A stretch of 64,000 nt of DNA. It comes from Vibrio tapetis subsp. tapetis (GTDB lineage: Bacteria > Pseudomonadota > Gammaproteobacteria > Enterobacterales > Vibrionaceae). The notes beneath the pieces are model-generated. The model had not been told where the DNA came from, ran no database searches, and was given only the letters and a program-made list of their open reading frames with translations. The translations under genes were made by a program, and so were the position numbers. Of this stretch, positions 35,697 to 44,327 are shown piece after piece; within the stretch, counting starts at the first letter, position 1, and each line of letters opens with the position of its first letter. The DNA is taken from positions 62,001-126,000 of the forward strand of contig NZ_LT960612.1 of NCBI RefSeq assembly GCF_900233005.1. Reading direction: 5' to 3'.

Positions 35697-38519
35697 TTAA
35701 TTGCCCATAAAGAACATCGATTTAATGCGTTTAATCGGCTTATTAACCGCAATTCTGACTTTACGCTTTAGGGTATATTTTATGATGGTTTTCTTTGCAT
35801 CACGCAGGTCTACGCCTTCCGCGTCGTAGGCTCTAACTAGGGATATCGCTCCAAACTTACATTGAGTGGTACACGCACCACAGCCTACACACATGAATTC
35901 ATCAGCGGTTGCGACGCCGCAACCTAAACATCGCTGGGTTTCAATTTTGACTTGGTCTTCGGTAAAAGTGTCACGCAAATCTTTAAACGTGGTTTTGGCT
36001 TTCCTTCCATCGACATGGCTGACCATCTGTCTGTGGCTATTATCATACCCCGCGAGATTTAAGCTTTGCTTTTCAAAAGATCGATAGTTTCGATTGATGC
36101 GCCCTAGTACCAAACTTTGACCATGTTGAACAAAACGATGAATCGAAATCGCGCCCTCTTTCCCCTGTGCAATGGCGTCTATCGCGAACCTTGGACCCGT
36201 TAATGCATCTCCACCGACAAACACGTCGAGTTCATCACTTTGGTATGTTGTGGCGTCTGCCTGCATGGTATGGTTCGGGTTAAGTTTGATCGCGCTGTCA
36301 TTAAGAAGTGATCCCCAATCCATTGCCTGACCAACAGAAATCAGCACATGCTCGGCCTCTACTGTTTTGGTTTCACTTTCATCAAAGATCGGGCTGAACT
36401 TTCCTGTTTCATCCAATACAGATAAACACTTTTTGAACTCGACCGCTACCACACGGCCGGATTCTGAAATAATTCGAGTTGGTCCCCATCCATTACTAAT
36501 TCCGATGTCTTCCTCTAGCGCTTCATCTATTTCCTCTTGGTGAGCGGGCATGTGCTCTCTTGATTCCAAACAGAACATTTCTACGCTGTTACTCACGCTA
36601 GCGCTAGTACTGCCCAAACGCGTTGCCGTTCTCGCCACATCAATTGCAACGTTACCGCCACCAATCACAATTACGCGACCAGTTAATTGTTTACTGATGC
36701 CTAAGTTCACTTCACGTAAAAAATCGACGCCCGTTGTAACACCAACGCTGTGCTCACCGTCGATCCCCAGTAAGCGCCCTGCTTGTGCCCCAATCGCCAT
36801 GTAAAATGCTTGATAGCCTTGCTCTCTGAGATCGCTAAGACTGAGGTCTTTGCCAATTTCAACACCGGTTTCAAAGTTGACACCAAGCTCTCGGAGCACG
36901 TCAATTTCTGCATTGATCACCTCTTTCTCTAAGCGATAAGATGGAATACCAAGCGCAAGCATTCCGCCAAGTACTTTTTGCTTTTCAAACACAGTGACAG
37001 CGTAACCTTCAATTGCCAAATAATACGCGCACGACAAGCCAGCAGGCCCACCTCCAATGATGGCTATTTTCTTATCGAAGCTGTTTTTGGGTTTCGGAAC
37101 AAAGCGAGTCTTAGCATCGAGATCTTGTTGCGCGATGAATTTTTTGATGTCATCGATAGCAACAGGGTCGTCGATATCACCACGAGTACAATCAGACTCA
37201 CACTTTTTCGGGCAGATACGTCCACAAACCGCCGGGAATGGGTTTTCTCGTTTAATTAGCTCTAGGGCTTCAGTGTATTTTCCTTGGGAAGCGAGTTTGA
37301 TGTAACCTTGAATGCCGATATGAGCAGGACATTCCGCCTTGCAGGGGCTTGTTCCCCCCTCAAGCACCACCGCTTTATTGGTTCGATAATCAGGGTTCCA
37401 TTTGTCGGCTCCCCACTCCGTATCGTAAGGCAGTTCGGTTCGTTGCTGCCCGTTGGAAGTTAGGTGCCTGTCCGGTGAATTCTTGCTCGGTGAATTCGGG
37501 TGTGTGTCCGATGAAGTGCAGAGCTTGTGGCCCAGTTTTAGTGCGTTGGTTGGGCAGGCTTCGACACACTCTCCGCATGCAACGCACTTTTCTCGGTCAA
37601 TTTTCACAATGTAGTTAGAACGTACCATGTCTGGATTTTGCCACTGTTCAGCTAACCTCAGGGCAAAACAACCGCACCCGCAGCAGTTACAAATTGCGTG
37701 CGTTTTTCCTGATCCGTCCAAATTTGGAATACTGTGCATCAACCCATTGGCTTCTGCTTTTTTGATGACCTCGAGCGCTTCGTCTCGAGTGATTTTTCTA
37801 CCCCGGCCTGTGCGTACATAATATTCCGCAGCGTGGCCCATCTGGATGCACATTTCTTCCTTTAAATGCCCGCAACCTTCTCCCATCGCTTCTCTTGATG
37901 TTCTACAGGCACAGTCAGAAATAGAGAAGATGTCATTATCATTTAGATACTTAGATACTTCTTCGTATGAAACCGTCCTGGTGTCGCCGTCTATCGAGGT
38001 TTCAATGGGAATTACCCGCATCGGCCCTGAACCCACAGGGATGTTACCCGCTGCCAATGGGCCTTTTTTCTTACCAAACTCATCAAAAGCAGCGCCTAAT
38101 TGTGGAAACTTCTGAATAAGATCTTTGTTATTAACGATCATTTCCATGTGCCCGGGAACCCACACATCTAGCCAGTACTTATCTATCCCATCTTTTTCAT
38201 TAACGAAAGCCGTCCCCGCCACAGCCGACTGCCATAACAGATCCTCTGTTTCTTCTACGCTTCGTCCGCATAGCTGCGCGACTTCAGCGGCGCTTTTGGG
38301 CTCCCGCAATGCCAAGCAGAGCGTGACTTCTGCCATGTCTTCCGTAAGAATCGGTTCCAGTATTTTGTACTCTGGATCATCTATTGTTATGCCGGATTTT
38401 GAACCTCGTTTTGTTCGGCTAATTTTGTTGGCAAGGTCGAGTACTTTGTCTTTCACTACTCGCGGTTTAGGCTGAATATCCACATCATGATTGTCCAACT
38501 TGGTTTTATCTTCCGACAT
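35697..38519 (-). CDS. Large Fe-S/flavin oxidoreductase (ferredoxin domain fused to GltD-like domain)
   Basis: A 940-residue predicted cytoplasmic fusion. Residues about 1-330 resemble a cysteine-rich Fe-S protein ('DCACRTSREAMGEGCGH', 'CNCCGCGCFALR', then the 4Fe-4S motif 'CVACGECVEACP' at about 307-318). Residues about 390-800 are a GltD-like NAD(P)H:FAD unit with N-terminal Cys clusters ('CKAECPAHIGIQGY', 'CGRICPKKCESDC') and dinucleotide motifs 'IIGGGPAGLSCAYYLA' (about 487) and 'VIGGGNVAIDVAR' (about 620). The C-terminus has more Cys motifs ('CLGCG', 'CVGCGACTTQC', about 860-885). It should pass electrons between NAD(P)H, FAD and ferredoxin-type clusters; the partner is unknown. It lies between hypB and hypA, 3 bases after hypB. 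Residues about 337-356 come from an in-frame REP-like insertion. Confidence 0.85.
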   Translation of the reverse strand: MSEDKTKLDNHDVDIQPKPRVVKDKVLDLANKISRTKRGSKSGITIDDPEYKILEPILTEDMAEVTLCLALREPKSAAEVAQLCGRSVEETEDLLWQSAVAGTAFVNEKDGIDKYWLDVWVPGHMEMIVNNKDLIQKFPQLGAAFDEFGKKKGPLAAGNIPVGSGPMRVIPIETSIDGDTRTVSYEEVSKYLNDNDIFSISDCACRTSREAMGEGCGHLKEEMCIQMGHAAEYYVRTGRGRKITRDEALEVIKKAEANGLMHSIPNLDGSGKTHAICNCCGCGCFALRLAEQWQNPDMVRSNYIVKIDREKCVACGECVEACPTNALKLGHKLCTSSDTHPNSPSKNSPDRHLTSNGQQRTELPYDTEWGADKWNPDYRTNKAVVLEGGTSPCKAECPAHIGIQGYIKLASQGKYTEALELIKRENPFPAVCGRICPKKCESDCTRGDIDDPVAIDDIKKFIAQQDLDAKTRFVPKPKNSFDKKIAIIGGGPAGLSCAYYLAIEGYAVTVFEKQKVLGGMLALGIPSYRLEKEVINAEIDVLRELGVNFETGVEIGKDLSLSDLREQGYQAFYMAIGAQAGRLLGIDGEHSVGVTTGVDFLREVNLGISKQLTGRVIVIGGGNVAIDVARTATRLGSTSASVSNSVEMFCLESREHMPAHQEEIDEALEEDIGISNGWGPTRIISESGRVVAVEFKKCLSVLDETGKFSPIFDESETKTVEAEHVLISVGQAMDWGSLLNDSAIKLNPNHTMQADATTYQSDELDVFVGGDALTGPRFAIDAIAQGKEGAISIHRFVQHGQSLVLGRINRNYRSFEKQSLNLAGYDNSHRQMVSHVDGRKAKTTFKDLRDTFTEDQVKIETQRCLGCGVATADEFMCVGCGACTTQCKFGAISLVRAYDAEGVDLRDAKKTIIKYTLKRKVRIAVNKPIKRIKSMFFMGN
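37461..37509 (+). repeat. REP-like element inserted inside the oxidoreductase gene
   Basis: AGGTGCCTGTCC (37462-37473), then CGGTGAATTC twice (37473-37482 and 37489-37498), then GGGTGTGTGTCC (37498-37509). It combines both REP-like cores seen near the RAYT gene. Read leftward it encodes 'DTHPNSPSKNSPDRHL', a polar stretch in the linker between the ferredoxin and GltD-like domains, without a frameshift. Confidence 0.7.
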
Positions 38520-38522
38520 AAC

Positions 38523-39203
38523 TTATTCCTCACCAAGACCTTTCCATATCGCGACTTGGGTACGAAGCCAGTCCGCCCATTCATCAATGCCCTGTCCCGT
38601 TTTCGCAGAAATCGGAATCACTTTGATATTTGGGTTCAACCTTGTGACACGCTCAATGACTGCGTTCAAATCGAAGTCAAAATAGTCCATCGCGTCGATT
38701 TTATTGATCAGTAATACGTCTACGATTGAGAACATAAGTGGGTATTTTAGTGGTTTGTCGTCCCCTTCTGGCACGCTCAAAATCATGGCATTTTTAGAAG
38801 CACCCGTGTCAAATTCGGCTGGGCAAACTAAATTCCCAACATTTTCTAGAATGGCTAAATCGACACCTTCAACCTCCAACCCAGCAAGGCCTTGCTTAGT
38901 CATGCAGGCATCAAGATGGCACATACCGCCAGTATGAAGTTGGATGACTTTGGCGCCTGTTTTCGCAATGGTGTGTGCATCGACATCCGAGTCTATGTCC
39001 GCTTCCATAATGCCGATGTGCATTTCGTTTTTCAGTGTTTCAATGGTCTTAACTAATGTGGTTGTTTTACCTGATCCCGGAGAAGACATCAGGTTAAGCA
39101 AAAACAGTTGCTTCTCTTTTAGCTCCGCTCTCAACAATTCGGCTTGCTTGTCGTTGTTATCAAATACGCTTTCTTTGATTTCCAGTACTTTGAAGTAATT
39201 CAT
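38523..39203 (-). CDS. hypB: Nickel-handling GTPase HypB
   Basis: A 226-residue G3E GTPase. P-loop 'SSPGSGKTTT' (about 40-49), metal-site 'GGMCHLDA' (about 92-99, the conserved Cys-His), 'ENVGNLVCPAEFD' (about 120) and G4 'NKIDAMDYF' (about 167). It lacks a His-rich N-terminal nickel-storage tail. With HypA it loads Ni into a metalloenzyme at the cost of GTP. The Shine-Dalgarno sequence of the next gene (GAGGAATAA) lies in its last codons, so the two are coupled. The hydrogenase it should serve is absent from the window. Confidence 0.93.
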   Translation of the reverse strand: MNYFKVLEIKESVFDNNDKQAELLRAELKEKQLFLLNLMSSPGSGKTTTLVKTIETLKNEMHIGIMEADIDSDVDAHTIAKTGAKVIQLHTGGMCHLDACMTKQGLAGLEVEGVDLAILENVGNLVCPAEFDTGASKNAMILSVPEGDDKPLKYPLMFSIVDVLLINKIDAMDYFDFDLNAVIERVTRLNPNIKVIPISAKTGQGIDEWADWLRTQVAIWKGLGEE

Positions 39204-39268
39204 ACATTGCTACCTTATAATTATTTATCATCGGCGCGCTCAAATGAACTGACCGAATCAATTTTTAC

Positions 39269-39844
39269 CTAACCTAAAAGTGCCAAAAAGAAACCACTTG
39301 AAGCGACGACCCCTGCAATGAGCTTTTTGGGCAGGAAGTTGGCAGATTGATAACCAACAAACAAAAGCAAAGACGAACTCAATAGCATGCCAGGGATAAA
39401 TTGCATAAGAGCTGCTCCGTGCAACTCTGCGCCATGAGCCCAACCGTGAAATAGCACGAGGCCAATAGATATACTCATCAATACGGTTGATAGCGTATTG
39501 CTGGTATCACGTGCTTTCCAGATTGTGCCTGCCGCCACAAACGCCGAACCCAGAATTAGGAATTCCAAACCGCTGACCGCGCCAGCAAGTTTCCCGACCA
39601 TGGTACCCAAGAACATGCTCCCGATGACTCCAAGTACAATTAAAGCCTTACCCTTTTTGGTCGTAGCTTGCTGAGCCACAACGCCCATTGCGAGTAACAC
39701 CAATAAGTGGTCAAGCCCAAAGATAGGATGCTGAAAGCCCTGTGAGAATGAATTGATTAAACCATGATCCCCAACGTGAGCTAAGGCCGCTTGGGGGGCG
39801 AAAACTGCAGCTAATGCTAAAACTTGAATACTGCTCTTTTTCAT
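39269..39844 (-). CDS. hupE: HupE/UreJ-family nickel transporter-like protein
   Basis: A 191-residue membrane protein with signal sequence (about 1-22, cleaved before 'HVGDHG') and about six hydrophobic helices. The HupE signature 'HPIFGLDHLLVLLAMG' (about 38-53), with the conserved His-Pro and Asp-His, and 'LFHGWAHGAEL' (about 130-140) are seen; such residues bind Ni or Co during uptake. ATG 39844 has AAGGA 7 bases upstream; the frame extends 10 codons further without a site. It is in line with hypB, 65 bases downstream. A long inverted repeat lies in its leader. Confidence 0.9.
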   Translation of the reverse strand: MKKSSIQVLALAAVFAPQAALAHVGDHGLINSFSQGFQHPIFGLDHLLVLLAMGVVAQQATTKKGKALIVLGVIGSMFLGTMVGKLAGAVSGLEFLILGSAFVAAGTIWKARDTSNTLSTVLMSISIGLVLFHGWAHGAELHGAALMQFIPGMLLSSSLLLFVGYQSANFLPKKLIAGVVASSGFFLALLG

Positions 39845-39862
39845 GTCGCTTTCCTTAATTAA

Positions 39863-39920
39863 AGTTAAAACCAATAACCTCAGCCATTCATTTTTCTCGC
39901 CTTTTTCATTGGTTTTAACT
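39863..39920 (-). promoter_or_regulatory. 13-bp perfect inverted repeat in the hupE leader
   Basis: AGTTAAAACCAAT (39863-39875) and ATTGGTTTTAACT (39908-39920), 32 bases apart, ending 18 bases before the hupE start codon. It can form a stem in the RNA next to the ribosome binding site, or be an operator. It does not match the E. coli NikR site (GTATGA-16-TCATAC). A 12-bp palindrome GAACCATGGTTC lies further upstream (39953-39964). Confidence 0.55.
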
Positions 39921-40028
39921 CTGTGTTTCTATCGAGATAAGTCTCTCCATTCGAACCATGGTTCATCCTGTATAGGGTAAAACCAGACGGGCACCGTTTA
40001 CATCCGATGCCCTCCTGCTTGGCTAACG

Positions 40029-40610
40029 TTATGAGTTATCAAGCATGTCTTCTTTCAAGTCACTGTCTGTTGGTTTATCTCCTAACCAAATTGACAAGAC
40101 GGCACGTCGGAACTGCTCACCGGATGTAACCGTCAGTTCCTCACCGTTTTTAAACGCGACAATGCCTTTGGTCGGCACACTCAAAAATGTGAATTGATCC
40201 CCTTCTTGGATTGGCTCTGAAAAGGCAGTAATGAAGGTATCAACGCTTTCCTTTATCGGCGAAATATCACCGTTCATCGCCAACTTGAAACCGTCGTATA
40301 CTGCTTCCGTCATTTTTTCTGACGTGATCATTCCAGACGTAATATTGAGTCGAATCGCAACGGGCTCTTGGACTGCAATAACCTCGGTCGCATTCGACAT
40401 CACTTTTGGCGTAAACAACGAGCCCACGTAAAGATCCATAAAGAACTTGCTTCTCACACCAGCGCCATTAAAAACCATTTGTGAGCCTTGCAAATCTATG
40501 GAGTCTGGAATGCTAACGCCCGATACTTGGGTTTCAGCGATAGCATTGGATGTCATCGCGGCAGACGCCATCAAACACATTGCACTGACGAGTAGAGTTT
40601 TCTTTTTCAT
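40029..40610 (-). CDS. Periplasmic chalcone-isomerase-like protein
   Basis: 193 residues with a clear signal peptide (about 1-25, cleavage after 'SNAIA'). The mature part, with 'VSGVSIPDSIDLQGSQMVFN', 'GAGVRSKFFMDLYVGSLF' and 'GIVAFKNGEELTVTSGEQFR', fits the chalcone-isomerase-like fold family (Chalcone_3 type) found in many Gram-negative bacteria. No bacterial flavonoid role is implied; function is unknown. ATG 40610 has AGGA 7 bases upstream, and starting there leaves a proper signal peptide; the frame begins 17 codons earlier. Confidence 0.8.
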   Translation of the reverse strand: MKKKTLLVSAMCLMASAAMTSNAIAETQVSGVSIPDSIDLQGSQMVFNGAGVRSKFFMDLYVGSLFTPKVMSNATEVIAVQEPVAIRLNITSGMITSEKMTEAVYDGFKLAMNGDISPIKESVDTFITAFSEPIQEGDQFTFLSVPTKGIVAFKNGEELTVTSGEQFRRAVLSIWLGDKPTDSDLKEDMLDNS

Positions 40611-40734
40611 TCGACTGTCCTGTCTTGTTCTTGAATAATTGAAATAGGAAGTTGGCGCCAATACATCCCATCCGAGGGAGAGCAGTGGAAAGTTTTAAAT
40701 GCACTAGCGCCGAACATGGTATTAATGAAATAAC

Positions 40735-41607
40735 CTAAAACGCGTAGTTGTATTCCAACCAATAACTATCATCCGTATCATCACTATCATCGGTTTTGTA
40801 GTTCATACGAAGATTCTGGTGGCTGTTAATTTGGTACGCGACAGAAATCTCGCCTTCAACATTCGCCATTTGCATGCCGCCTTCTAGTACCTCATCACTC
40901 CAGTTTTTACCCTGAATTGCACCTGTATAGCGTGCACTGCCTAACACCCACCAATTATCGTTAATGGTGTAACGGGCATAGGCCATACCCGTCATGATCA
41001 AGGATGCGACATCCACGCCACTGCTTCTCAACCCAAGAGCTCCTGCATTAGAGCCAAGTGCAGAACTCGCCAGCATGTCTATGTTGTCTTCAACTACCAC
41101 GCCCCCCACATACAAAACGGGGAAGATATAGAAATTATCAGTAACCGGAATCGTCATAACCGGGCCTGCTTGAACGGCCGTCATGGTTCCGTAAAATGGG
41201 TGGTCACCTATGGATGCATCTACCGACCAGCCTGTACCGTTAGTCGTATTGATGGTTCCGAAACGGAAACGATAAGAGCGCTCGCTTTTTTCGTCATTAA
41301 AGGTGGGGACTAAACCATACGTCGGGTGATTGACTGTGCCCGAAAACTTAGGCGACTTATCGCCTTCGTTAAAAACATTTTTAGCTTCAAAGATAATGCC
41401 TGTTTTTTGCCCTGAATCTCCCGTTGTTTCAGACAACATTAATTGCCCTTTTAGGTTCATCCCTTCGCTGCCATAGGAAACACCTACTGACGTATATACA
41501 TCTGTTGGGTTCGACATATCGATATCGCTTTTCTTTTCTTCTGCTGCATTAACAAGTGCAGGAGCCATAGACAAAATAATTGCCATTGCAAGAGTGCTAT
41601 TTTTCAT
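40735..41607 (-). CDS. Outer-membrane beta-barrel-type protein
   Basis: 290 residues with a signal peptide (about 1-22, cleavage after 'VNAA'). The mature sequence is rich in alternating aromatic/polar strands ('NWWVLGSARYTGAIQG', 'NLRMNYKTDD') and ends in Tyr-Ala-Phe, a typical C-terminal signal for outer-membrane barrels. Strands near 110-150 and 220-290 suggest a 12- to 14-strand pore or transporter. I cannot name the family. It is co-oriented with the DUF5692-like genes, 109 bases downstream, with AGGTAG before the ATG. Confidence 0.7.
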   Translation of the reverse strand: MKNSTLAMAIILSMAPALVNAAEEKKSDIDMSNPTDVYTSVGVSYGSEGMNLKGQLMLSETTGDSGQKTGIIFEAKNVFNEGDKSPKFSGTVNHPTYGLVPTFNDEKSERSYRFRFGTINTTNGTGWSVDASIGDHPFYGTMTAVQAGPVMTIPVTDNFYIFPVLYVGGVVVEDNIDMLASSALGSNAGALGLRSSGVDVASLIMTGMAYARYTINDNWWVLGSARYTGAIQGKNWSDEVLEGGMQMANVEGEISVAYQINSHQNLRMNYKTDDSDDTDDSYWLEYNYAF

Positions 41608-41716
41608 ATTACTACCTATTTAATTCGTTAAAATTTGGACTAAAAGTATTTTTATTAGCATTGATACTGAAGTTGTTATAATTATATTTATTTGTAATTA
41701 TTTTTATTATTCAACA

Positions 41717-42889
41717 CTAGGCGTGTGACTTGATTCTGCTTGTTTTCCATTTCCCGCTAAAAAATACATATGCGTAGGCCGCGTTAATAATAAAGCTCGC
41801 AAGACCTGCCAATAACATTAATTCATCATTTCGTGGCATCATCACGACATTACTTTCGTACATAAACGGACAGCTGAAGTAATACATAAATGAACCGGCC
41901 AGAGTAAATGCTCGTGCTTGTAGCCATGTGCCTTTCTTAATAAACATGGCAGGAAGCGTTGCTGCAATTAACACCATCATTTGCGCGGTTGCTGACCCTG
42001 GGAAGTTAAGGTAAACAAAAACGATATTCCAAACATCGTAAGCAATGATCCAGAAAGCCGTCATTGCGGGCCACACCATGTCTCGCTCTTTGCTCTTGTC
42101 TGCCGCGATCTTCGCCCAGCCAGTTAGGGTTATGATGGATAACACACCACCAATTGCATTCAATATGTTGGCCATGTTGCCCATACTGAAATCTTGCATC
42201 ACCGCTTCGGAAATATTAATTGCTAGGAAGGCCGCTGCACCGAATTTGGCCCACTTCATATCCCCGACTTTGGTAAATCGTATTAATGTGAATAACGCGG
42301 CCGCACCTACCACTGAATATAGTTTTATCCATTTAAACCAATATGTCACACCATAGCTTGACCATAATGGAATCAACACGATAGGCAGCACGAACCAGAA
42401 TAGATAATTAAGATTTTTGTTTCGACGACACACTTCGTTCAATAACATCAAACCAAACAACACAAACAACACGTGCATGATTGCTCGATACTGATACCAT
42501 TTATGAATGTTGAACCCGTCGTCTGCAAGAGTGAAACGAAACTGCTCCGAATCCAAGACCTTAATTGTCGCACCATCAAAGTCAGTAATTTCATCTCCCG
42601 GGATGCTAGATATACGAATGACATCCCCTTGTTGTACCCAGCGCTGCGTTTCTGTTTTATTGAACCCGCCAGATTGTTTGGTTACCAGCACACTATCGTC
42701 TACGCCAAACTCCAAGCGATAAAACAGGCTACCTTCTCCTGGTTTGCCATCTCTCGTTCCTTGCCATATCTCACCCGCAGGCGTGATAGTTGTGGACTGT
42801 TCATTAGCAGACACACTACCAACAAAACTCGCGCACATAAGCACAACAGCAATCAGCATACTTATGAATTTTTTACTTATGAGTTTCAT
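41717..42889 (-). CDS. DUF5692-like membrane protein with extracytoplasmic N-terminal domain
   Basis: 390 residues. Signal peptide (about 1-29), a beta-rich exported domain (about 30-120, 'EIWQGTRDGKPGEGSLFYRL', a lipocalin- or YjbF-like pattern), then eight or so membrane helices. The membrane part parallels the gene at 42954: 'YWFKWIKLYSVV' versus 'GWFRWVKTVSVL', 'NISEAVMQDFSMGNMAN' versus 'NIAEATAKDFATANYMN', and 'YDVWNIVFVY' versus 'YTTWNLAFVF'. So the two are paralogues, one with an added domain. I assign DUF5692 from memory. ATG 42889 is used since it starts a clean signal peptide. Function is unknown. Confidence 0.7.
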   Translation of the reverse strand: MKLISKKFISMLIAVVLMCASFVGSVSANEQSTTITPAGEIWQGTRDGKPGEGSLFYRLEFGVDDSVLVTKQSGGFNKTETQRWVQQGDVIRISSIPGDEITDFDGATIKVLDSEQFRFTLADDGFNIHKWYQYRAIMHVLFVLFGLMLLNEVCRRNKNLNYLFWFVLPIVLIPLWSSYGVTYWFKWIKLYSVVGAAALFTLIRFTKVGDMKWAKFGAAAFLAINISEAVMQDFSMGNMANILNAIGGVLSIITLTGWAKIAADKSKERDMVWPAMTAFWIIAYDVWNIVFVYLNFPGSATAQMMVLIAATLPAMFIKKGTWLQARAFTLAGSFMYYFSCPFMYESNVVMMPRNDELMLLAGLASFIINAAYAYVFFSGKWKTSRIKSHA

Positions 42890-42953
42890 AATCGATACTC
42901 TCATTGATTATCTATTGGGTGCCCAATTAAAGAGCACCACTCATTTATTAAGA

Positions 42954-43847
42954 CTATGCGTTAACCGCTTTAGCTAAGTGCATAGGACTTTGCTCGGTTT
43001 CTGGCGGCGCATTTTTTCCAAATGGAGGCTCGCCTGTTTCGCTTTTTTGTTTCTTGTAGAAATACCAAATAACAAACGGAACGTGCATAGCCAAGTTCGC
43101 CACACCCCAGTAATAAAGAACGTTTTCATTTGCCCAACTTGAAGAATCCATAATTGGTGTGAAGATATCGCCATTTGCACGAATTAATATATGGAATGCT
43201 AACGTATATACTCTAGCAATAACGTATAACTCAGGACGGCCTTTAATTAATGGGTAAAGCTCTGCTGCCATCAAGATACAGAATGATGAAGCGAAATAAC
43301 CTGGATTTTCTCCAAACACAAATGCTAAGTTCCAAGTTGTATATAGGAAGTTCCATGCAGCTGTTGAATAAAACAGTAAGTCGTGTGGTGAATCTTTGCT
43401 TATTATCCAATAATTCCTCTTTCCGTTCTTATATCGAGGGAACGGAATAGTAATACACAAAATGACGCCACAAATTGCATTCATATAGTTTGCTGTTGCG
43501 AAGTCTTTTGCGGTTGCTTCTGCAATGTTCAAGAATAAAACGGCATAAAGGACTTTTAGAACCCAATCGCCCCTAAAAAACTTCAGTACTCTATTTGGGT
43601 TATCGTGATAAAGCCACGCTAACCTCGCTCCCCCAACCACAATTGCTGTTGGAATTAACACACTGACGGTTTTAACCCAACGAAACCAACCGTCCAAATG
43701 TTCAGCCCACATCGGGGCGGTAAGTAGTGAAAGTAACCAAAAGGCTGCGGTCAGCCTCGGCGTTCGTCGCATTGCTTCAACCAAAACGAGCAGAATTAAA
43801 ATGTAACCACTCATTGAAACAACATATTGCATCATGGGAATTTCCAT
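42954..43847 (-). CDS. DUF5692-like polytopic membrane protein
   Basis: 297 residues, about eight hydrophobic helices, no added exported domain. Shared blocks with the gene at 41717 are given there. Conserved charged residues inside the hydrophobic core (Asn-Ile-Ala-Glu-Ala, Lys-Asp-Phe and Trp-Asn) may line a binding site. A charged cytoplasmic tail closes the protein ('KKQKSETGEPPFGKN'). It has a strong GGAGGGG site and is the first gene of the leftward cluster, 64 bases before its paralogue. Function is unknown. Confidence 0.7.
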   Translation of the reverse strand: MEIPMMQYVVSMSGYILILLVLVEAMRRTPRLTAAFWLLSLLTAPMWAEHLDGWFRWVKTVSVLIPTAIVVGGARLAWLYHDNPNRVLKFFRGDWVLKVLYAVLFLNIAEATAKDFATANYMNAICGVILCITIPFPRYKNGKRNYWIISKDSPHDLLFYSTAAWNFLYTTWNLAFVFGENPGYFASSFCILMAAELYPLIKGRPELYVIARVYTLAFHILIRANGDIFTPIMDSSSWANENVLYYWGVANLAMHVPFVIWYFYKKQKSETGEPPFGKNAPPETEQSPMHLAKAVNA

Positions 43848-44327
43848 AGCCCCTCCAAAAGTTTATCAACATGTCAAATTCGTTCATTTCTACTTTGCGT
43901 AGAAATTAATAGAGCAATAACTTTAAGTTAGATTATTTACTCTAAACTAGAGCTATTACTCTAGATCTGAAATGTGATCTTTTATGTGCTCCAGCTCATA
44001 AAACAATCCCATTAAAATTGTGGGTATTGGTTTTGTTTATAAATCGTGAACTTTGTCTCATTACGGCATGCATGACCGCCAGATAAGTCACATTTTGCAA
44101 TACTTAATGCTTAACTGGGTTATTTCTGCGTGATGTTAGGCTAACGATTTAATGTTACTTAGGTAAATAAACTTAACAAGTTGCTGTGCTGTGGTTGGCG
44201 TAAAGCTTTAGTATCTAGGAAGAGGTGGAGGTGGCACTTCACTAAGTGGAATAGGTGAAGTGCTGGCGCTAGCGGTTAAAAAGAGACATTTCGGTGGTTA
44301 AGAGATCTCTGTTAATGTGGTTATTGA
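43848..44327. other. Intergenic region with inverted repeats upstream of the DUF5692-like genes
   Basis: About 480 bases with no coding frame. It contains CTAGAG-ctatta-CTCTAG (43947-43964), a 6-6-6 inverted repeat placed about 100 bases before the first gene of the cluster and a candidate operator, and a 9-bp perfect inverted repeat GCACTTCAC / GTGAAGTGC (44234-44263) about 65 bases past the MarR stop codon, which could end its transcript although no T-run follows. Confidence 0.5.

Noticed and set aside
35331..39203. Evidence for a [NiFe] hydrogenase operon
   Set aside because: Only hypA, hypB and hupE are present; no large or small hydrogenase subunit, protease or hypC-F is encoded here.
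40735..41607. Naming the barrel protein as a specific porin or phenol-pathway transporter
   Set aside because: Only general barrel features (signal peptide, aromatic strands, terminal Phe) are visible; no family-specific motif was recognised.
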